The notes beneath the pieces were generated by a model. That model did not search any database and was not told where the DNA came from. It saw nothing but the letters and a program-made list of their open reading frames with translations. Below, piece by piece: positions 15,328 to 18,749 of a stretch of DNA of 18,749 bases. Position numbers and translations under genes: made by a program. Each line of letters starts with the position of its first letter. Position 1 is the stretch's first letter. Origin of the DNA: Nitrospirota bacterium (GTDB lineage: Bacteria; Nitrospirota; Nitrospiria; Nitrospirales; UBA8639); the NCBI GenBank assembly GCA_003228495.1, contig QIDY01000403.1, positions 1 through 18,749 of the forward strand, given 5' to 3'.

Positions 15328-16038
15328 TTACACAGGGAGCAGTGTTTTGCCTATTATGGAAGACAGCATGGATTCAAAGATAAGACGACCGTCCTGATTA
15401 CTCAATATCACCTCTGCGCAGCGTTCAGGATGCGGCATGAGACCCAACACATTCCCTTGAGCATTCCGAATCCCGGCTATATTGTCGATTGATCCATTAG
15501 GATTGGATGAAATGATGGGATTGCCATTTTTGTCACAATAGCGAAAGACGATTTGAGCATTGGCTTGTAGGGTCGAGAGTGTGAGCGGATCGGTGTAGTA
15601 GTTTCCGTCGGCATGGGCAATAGGCAATTTTAAGACTTGCCCTGATTGGCACTGGGTCGTAAATGGTGTATCGGAATTTACCACCCGGACATAGATATCT
15701 TCGCAAATAAAAGATAAATTTTTGTTGCGCAACATTGCCCCTGACAAGAGGCCGGCTTCTAAGAGAATTTGAAAACCGTTGCAAATCCCTAAGACCAACC
15801 CTCCCCGACCTGCAAAATCAATAACGGCTTCCATGATCGGTGAGAAACGAGCAATAGAACCGGTCCTCAAATAATCGCCATAGGAAAAGCCACCAGGCAA
15901 AATGAGGGCATCCATGCCTTTGAGGGACGTGTCTTGATGCCAAATGAGATGAGCTTTCTGTCCCATGACTTCTGAGATCACATGGGCACAGTCCCGATCA
16001 CAATTGGAGCCAGGGAAGACAATGATGCCAATATTCAA
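15328..16038 (-). CDS. purQ: Phosphoribosylformylglycinamidine synthase subunit PurQ (glutaminase)
   Basis: 236 aa starting at TTG 16038. The product begins MNIGIIVFPGSNCDRD, the normal PurQ N-terminus, and no upstream ATG fits, so the TTG start is well supported; a loose AGG lies about 11 nt upstream. Class I glutamine amidotransferase with nucleophile Cys86 in LGICNGFQ and His203/Glu205 in MPHPERC. It hydrolyses glutamine and channels ammonia to PurL, with PurS bridging the complex. Length is normal. It lies 32 nt after purS and ~500 bp before purL. Confidence 0.96.
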   Translation of the reverse strand: MNIGIIVFPGSNCDRDCAHVISEVMGQKAHLIWHQDTSLKGMDALILPGGFSYGDYLRTGSIARFSPIMEAVIDFAGRGGLVLGICNGFQILLEAGLLSGAMLRNKNLSFICEDIYVRVVNSDTPFTTQCQSGQVLKLPIAHADGNYYTDPLTLSTLQANAQIVFRYCDKNGNPIISSNPNGSIDNIAGIRNAQGNVLGLMPHPERCAEVILSNQDGRLIFESMLSSIIGKTLLPV

Positions 16039-16070
16039 GAGTGTGTGACCTGACTAAGTTTAAGAACCGG

Positions 16071-16316
16071 TTAAGAATCAAAGAGTTCGTATTGGAAATC
16101 TTCAATGACCGTATTGGCGAGTAATTTTTGGCACATCTTTTTTATAGTAGCTTCGGCAGATTCTTTCTCCATGTCCTGGAGATCAACTTCTAAGAACTTT
16201 CCCATTCGAACATCCTGTACCGCTTCGAACCCAAGGGTGTGGAGTGATTGCTGAACAGCCTGACCTTGGGGATCGTGGATACCGTCTTTTAGGGTAATGT
16301 ATATTTTAGCTTTCAT
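16071..16316 (-). CDS. purS: Phosphoribosylformylglycinamidine synthase subunit PurS
   Basis: 81 aa, the usual PurS size. The sequence shows the family pattern: KAKIYITLKDGIHDPQGQAV at the start, then LHTLGFEAVQDVRMGKFLEV and a C-terminal KMCQKLLANTVIEDF. PurS dimers bridge PurQ and small PurL in the FGAM synthase complex. It starts 11 nt after the purC stop with no separate Shine-Dalgarno, consistent with translational coupling inside the operon. Confidence 0.95.
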   Translation of the reverse strand: MKAKIYITLKDGIHDPQGQAVQQSLHTLGFEAVQDVRMGKFLEVDLQDMEKESAEATIKKMCQKLLANTVIEDFQYELFDS

Positions 16317-16327
16317 AAAAGATTGAT

Positions 16328-17044
16328 TCAGTTGAGTGGCGTGCAGACTCGTTTGAGTACTTCTTGATAGGTTTCCTCAATGCGCCCGAGATCTTTCCGG
16401 AAACGGTCTTTATCCATCCGCTCTCCGGTTTGAACATCCCAGAACCGGCAGGTATCCGGTGATATCTCATCGGCTAAAATAATTTGGCCGTTCCATAAGC
16501 CAAATTCTAGCTTGAAGTCTACGAGCATCATGCCCCGTTTCAAAAAAAATGGCAATAACACCTCATTGATTTTTAAGGCCTGATTCCGAAGTTCTGTCAC
16601 TTGCGATGGTGTGGCTAACTTTAACAGTCGAATATGATCTTCCGTAATTAACGGGTCACCCAATGAATCATCTTTATAAAAGAATTCAACTAATGGAGGA
16701 GCAATGAGCATTCCCTCTTCTAACCCCAAACGTGTAATGATACTGCCGGTTGCCCGGTTTCGCACAACGACTTCAACCAGGATTATCTGAACCCGGCGCG
16801 CCAACATTTCCCGATCATTAATTTGTTGAATAAAGTGGCTGGGAATTCCTGAGTCGGCTAACTCCTGAAAAAGCCGCGTGGAAATTTTATTATTGACCAC
16901 ACCTTTTTCATGGATTGTTCCTCGTTTTTCGGCATTGAACGCTGTCGCATCGTCTTTAAAGTATTGGATCACTTCATCCTCTTTCTCCGTGAGAAAGATC
17001 TTTTTTGCCTTACCTTCGTAAAGCATCCCCCCTTTTTCTATCAT
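16328..17044 (-). CDS. purC: Phosphoribosylaminoimidazole-succinocarboxamide synthase (SAICAR synthetase)
   Basis: 238 aa, the normal bacterial length. Ligates aspartate to CAIR using ATP. Motifs: LYEGKAKKIF at the N-terminus, KDDATAFNAEKRGTI, KGVVNNKIS, then the signature MLVDFKLEFG and LADEISPDTCRFWD. ATG 17044 lies 8 nt after the purB stop; GGAAGG within the end of purB is the likely Shine-Dalgarno, at a rather long spacing of 11 nt. An internal ATG six codons in is a weaker alternative, because its G-rich stretch directly abuts the codon. Confidence 0.97.
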   Translation of the reverse strand: MIEKGGMLYEGKAKKIFLTEKEDEVIQYFKDDATAFNAEKRGTIHEKGVVNNKISTRLFQELADSGIPSHFIQQINDREMLARRVQIILVEVVVRNRATGSIITRLGLEEGMLIAPPLVEFFYKDDSLGDPLITEDHIRLLKLATPSQVTELRNQALKINEVLLPFFLKRGMMLVDFKLEFGLWNGQIILADEISPDTCRFWDVQTGERMDKDRFRKDLGRIEETYQEVLKRVCTPLN

Positions 17045-17052
17045 GTGATCTT

Positions 17053-18408
17053 TTACCTTCCCGGTTTCCTTGAGGTGAGTTTTCGAGATGATCGAGTCCC
17101 TATAGTTTTTCCGGTATTCCCAAATACACGCTTAAAGATTTGTTGTTGGTGACGCACATACGCTTTGGGATTAAAGCAAGTCGCAATATCTTTAGAAGAC
17201 AAAAATTTGGCAATAAATGGATCGTTCGCAATCAGGGCTTGGAAATTTTCCTGCCCTTTCCAGGCGGCCATGGCATGCTGTTGTACATGTTCGTACGCCT
17301 CTTTTCTCACCGCTCCTTTTTGAATAATGGCCAACAAGAGTCGTTGAGAATAGATGAGGCCGCCGGTCTGATTTAGAGTCGTCATCATGTGTTGAGGATA
17401 GACCACCAATTTGGATAACACCTTAGTTAATCGAACCAACATATAATCGAGTAAAATGGTGCTATCCGGAAGAATAATCCGTTCCACCGAGGAATGGCTG
17501 ATATCCCGCTCATGCCACAGTGCCACATTTTCCATGGCCGCAAGACTATTGCTGCGAACCACTCGAGCCAAGCCGCACAGATTTTCCGAAGCGATCGGGT
17601 TTCGTTTATGCGGCATGGCCGACGAGCCTTTTTGGCCCGGCTCGAAATATTCTTCGGCTTCTAATACTTCTGTGCGCTGCAAGTGGCGAATTTCTGTTGC
17701 CACTTTTTCAATACTGGCAGCAATGAGCGCCAGGACTGCAAGAAAGGCTGCATGCCGGTCACGTTGAATGACTTGATTGGAAATGGGTGCGGGTTTCAAG
17801 CCTAATTGCCGACAAACCGTTTTTTCTACCGACGGAGACAAATGAGCAAATGTTCCCATGGCTCCGGATAGTTTTCCGACGGCAATATCCACAATGGCAG
17901 TTTTCAGCCGTTGTTGTTGGCGTTCGAATTCCTGGTACCAAATGGCCACTTTCCACCCGAAGGTGATGGGCTCCCCATGAATGCCATGCGATCGACCGAC
18001 GGTCAACGTCTCTTGATGAGCCAAAGCTAAATCTTTCAATGTGCGTAATAAGGCATCGAGATCGTCCATAAGCAAGTTGGACGCGTCCATCATTTGCAAT
18101 GCTAAGGCCGTATCCAAAATATCTGAGGATGTGAGACCGGCGTGAAGAAAACGCGCATCTTTCCCAGCCTGTTCGGCAATAGATTCCAAAAAAGCAATGA
18201 CATCATGCTTGGTGACTTGTTCAATGGCAGCAATTCGGGCAGGATTGATAGATATTTTTTTTCGAATGCGCTTGGCAATTCCACGAGGAACCTGGCCCAT
18301 CTGTTCCATGGCTTGGCAAACCGCCAATTCTACTTCGAACCAACATTCATATTTTCTTTGTTGGGTCCAAATAGCACCCATGCGAGGTAGTGTGTAACGA
18401 TCAATCAT
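17053..18408 (-). CDS. purB: Adenylosuccinate lyase
   Basis: 451 aa. Cleaves SAICAR to AICAR and adenylosuccinate to AMP, releasing fumarate. Fumarase/aspartase superfamily: TSSDILDTA (93-101), catalytic-region GRSHGIHGEP (His141) and the flexible signature loop GSSAMPHKRNP (261-271). The C-terminus ends the usual way (IFKRVFG) and then carries a ~20-residue basic, probably disordered tail rich in Arg, Lys and Ser. It starts 15 nt after the nusB stop. No clear Shine-Dalgarno, so expression is likely coupled to nusB. Next in the operon is purC, which makes its substrate SAICAR. Confidence 0.97.
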   Translation of the reverse strand: MIDRYTLPRMGAIWTQQRKYECWFEVELAVCQAMEQMGQVPRGIAKRIRKKISINPARIAAIEQVTKHDVIAFLESIAEQAGKDARFLHAGLTSSDILDTALALQMMDASNLLMDDLDALLRTLKDLALAHQETLTVGRSHGIHGEPITFGWKVAIWYQEFERQQQRLKTAIVDIAVGKLSGAMGTFAHLSPSVEKTVCRQLGLKPAPISNQVIQRDRHAAFLAVLALIAASIEKVATEIRHLQRTEVLEAEEYFEPGQKGSSAMPHKRNPIASENLCGLARVVRSNSLAAMENVALWHERDISHSSVERIILPDSTILLDYMLVRLTKVLSKLVVYPQHMMTTLNQTGGLIYSQRLLLAIIQKGAVRKEAYEHVQQHAMAAWKGQENFQALIANDPFIAKFLSSKDIATCFNPKAYVRHQQQIFKRVFGNTGKTIGTRSSRKLTSRKPGR

Positions 18409-18423
18409 AGGCAGTCGAGAGCA

Positions 18424-18749
18424 TTAGGAAGTAGGCTTGGGACGAGACATTTGCGGATGAGCAGGTGGACTCGTGACTTGATGACGTTTCTCGGAAAGGC
18501 GATCTTCATCACGTAGAATATGATCCAATATTCCATTCACAAATCGCTGGGCTTCATCGTCAGCAAAGCGTTTGGCGAGTTCAATAGCTTCATTAATCGT
18601 TACGGGTGCAGGAATATCCGGCTCCCATAACAGTTCATATATCGCACACCGGAGAATATTTCGATCCACCACCGGCATGCGTTCAATCGACCAATCAACT
18701 GCAAAGGCCTGAATGAGGCGATCAATTTCTGATTGATGGTCGATAACGC
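18424..18749 (-). CDS. nusB: Transcription antitermination factor NusB, partial (5' end outside the window)
   Basis: The last ~107 codons are present. The C-terminal NusB pattern is clear: VDWSIERMPVVDRNILRCAI, then APVTINEAIELAKRFADDEA and QRFVNGILDHI. NusB binds boxA RNA with NusE (S10) and supports rRNA antitermination. A 25-residue Ser/Pro-rich tail after the core is slightly longer than usual. It is the most upstream visible gene of the leftward nusB-pur transcript; the visible frame is open to the edge with no start, so the true N-terminus (and perhaps ribH, a frequent neighbour) lies outside the window. Confidence 0.93.
   Translation of the reverse strand, partial: VIDHQSEIDRLIQAFAVDWSIERMPVVDRNILRCAIYELLWEPDIPAPVTINEAIELAKRFADDEAQRFVNGILDHILRDEDRLSEKRHQVTSPPAHPQMSRPKPTS

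Noticed and set aside
14853..15383. Long open frame on the plus strand (176 codons) across the purQ-purL gap
   Set aside because: It runs antisense through the DUF433 relic and the 3' end of purQ, has no family resemblance, and includes the REP-like hairpin as coding sequence.
16060..16077. AACCGGTT palindrome with flanking TTAAGAA direct repeats at the purS stop
   Set aside because: Short, overlaps the purS stop codon, and no evidence of function; such 8-bp palindromes occur by chance.

Overview
The window looks like chromosome from a Gram-negative bacterium. The protein set is compatible with Nitrospirota (Nitrospira-like), but no rRNA or marker gene here settles that, so the placement is tentative. 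Coding density is high. I recognised no tRNA, rRNA, CRISPR array or complete insertion sequence.

Left part (1-6889). A partial EF-G-like translational GTPase runs leftward off the window edge. A 472-bp divergent spacer separates it from two rightward genes. The first encodes an unusual fusion: an uncharacterised beta-rich N-terminus, a LuxD-like acyl-transferase/thioesterase (alpha/beta hydrolase) with a complete Ser-Asp-His triad, and a class I SAM methyltransferase. The second encodes a polytopic membrane sensor histidine kinase (7TM-like sensor, GAF, HisKA, HATPase) with no response regulator beside it. A fatty-acyl-releasing domain fused to a methyltransferase next to a membrane sensor kinase recalls fatty-acid methyl-ester signalling (PhcB/PhcS logic). 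This is the most speculative and most interesting reading of the window.

Middle (6917-10724, leftward). In transcription order: a periplasmic thioredoxin-like protein, a 79-residue unknown, a metallo-beta-lactamase-fold protein with degenerate metal ligands, a protein made almost wholly of six 40-residue TPRs, a 145-residue unknown, and a winged-helix plus SAM O-methyltransferase. Start/stop overlaps (ATGA; 8 bp) tie the 79-aa gene to the MBL gene and the TPR gene to the 145-aa gene.

Right part (11048-18749, leftward). nusB (partial)-purB-purC-purS-purQ-purL-purF is a de novo purine biosynthesis operon using the three-subunit FGAR amidotransferase (PurS, PurQ, small PurL). Two insertions interrupt it. 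A frameshifted DUF433 antitoxin-like pseudogene and a REP-like hairpin lie in the 0.5-kb purQ-purL gap. A ~180-bp palindromic MITE-like element, with 22-bp terminal inverted repeats flanked by 5-bp CTAAG direct repeats, sits exactly at the purF stop codon. A separate 10-bp inverted repeat precedes the thioredoxin gene.
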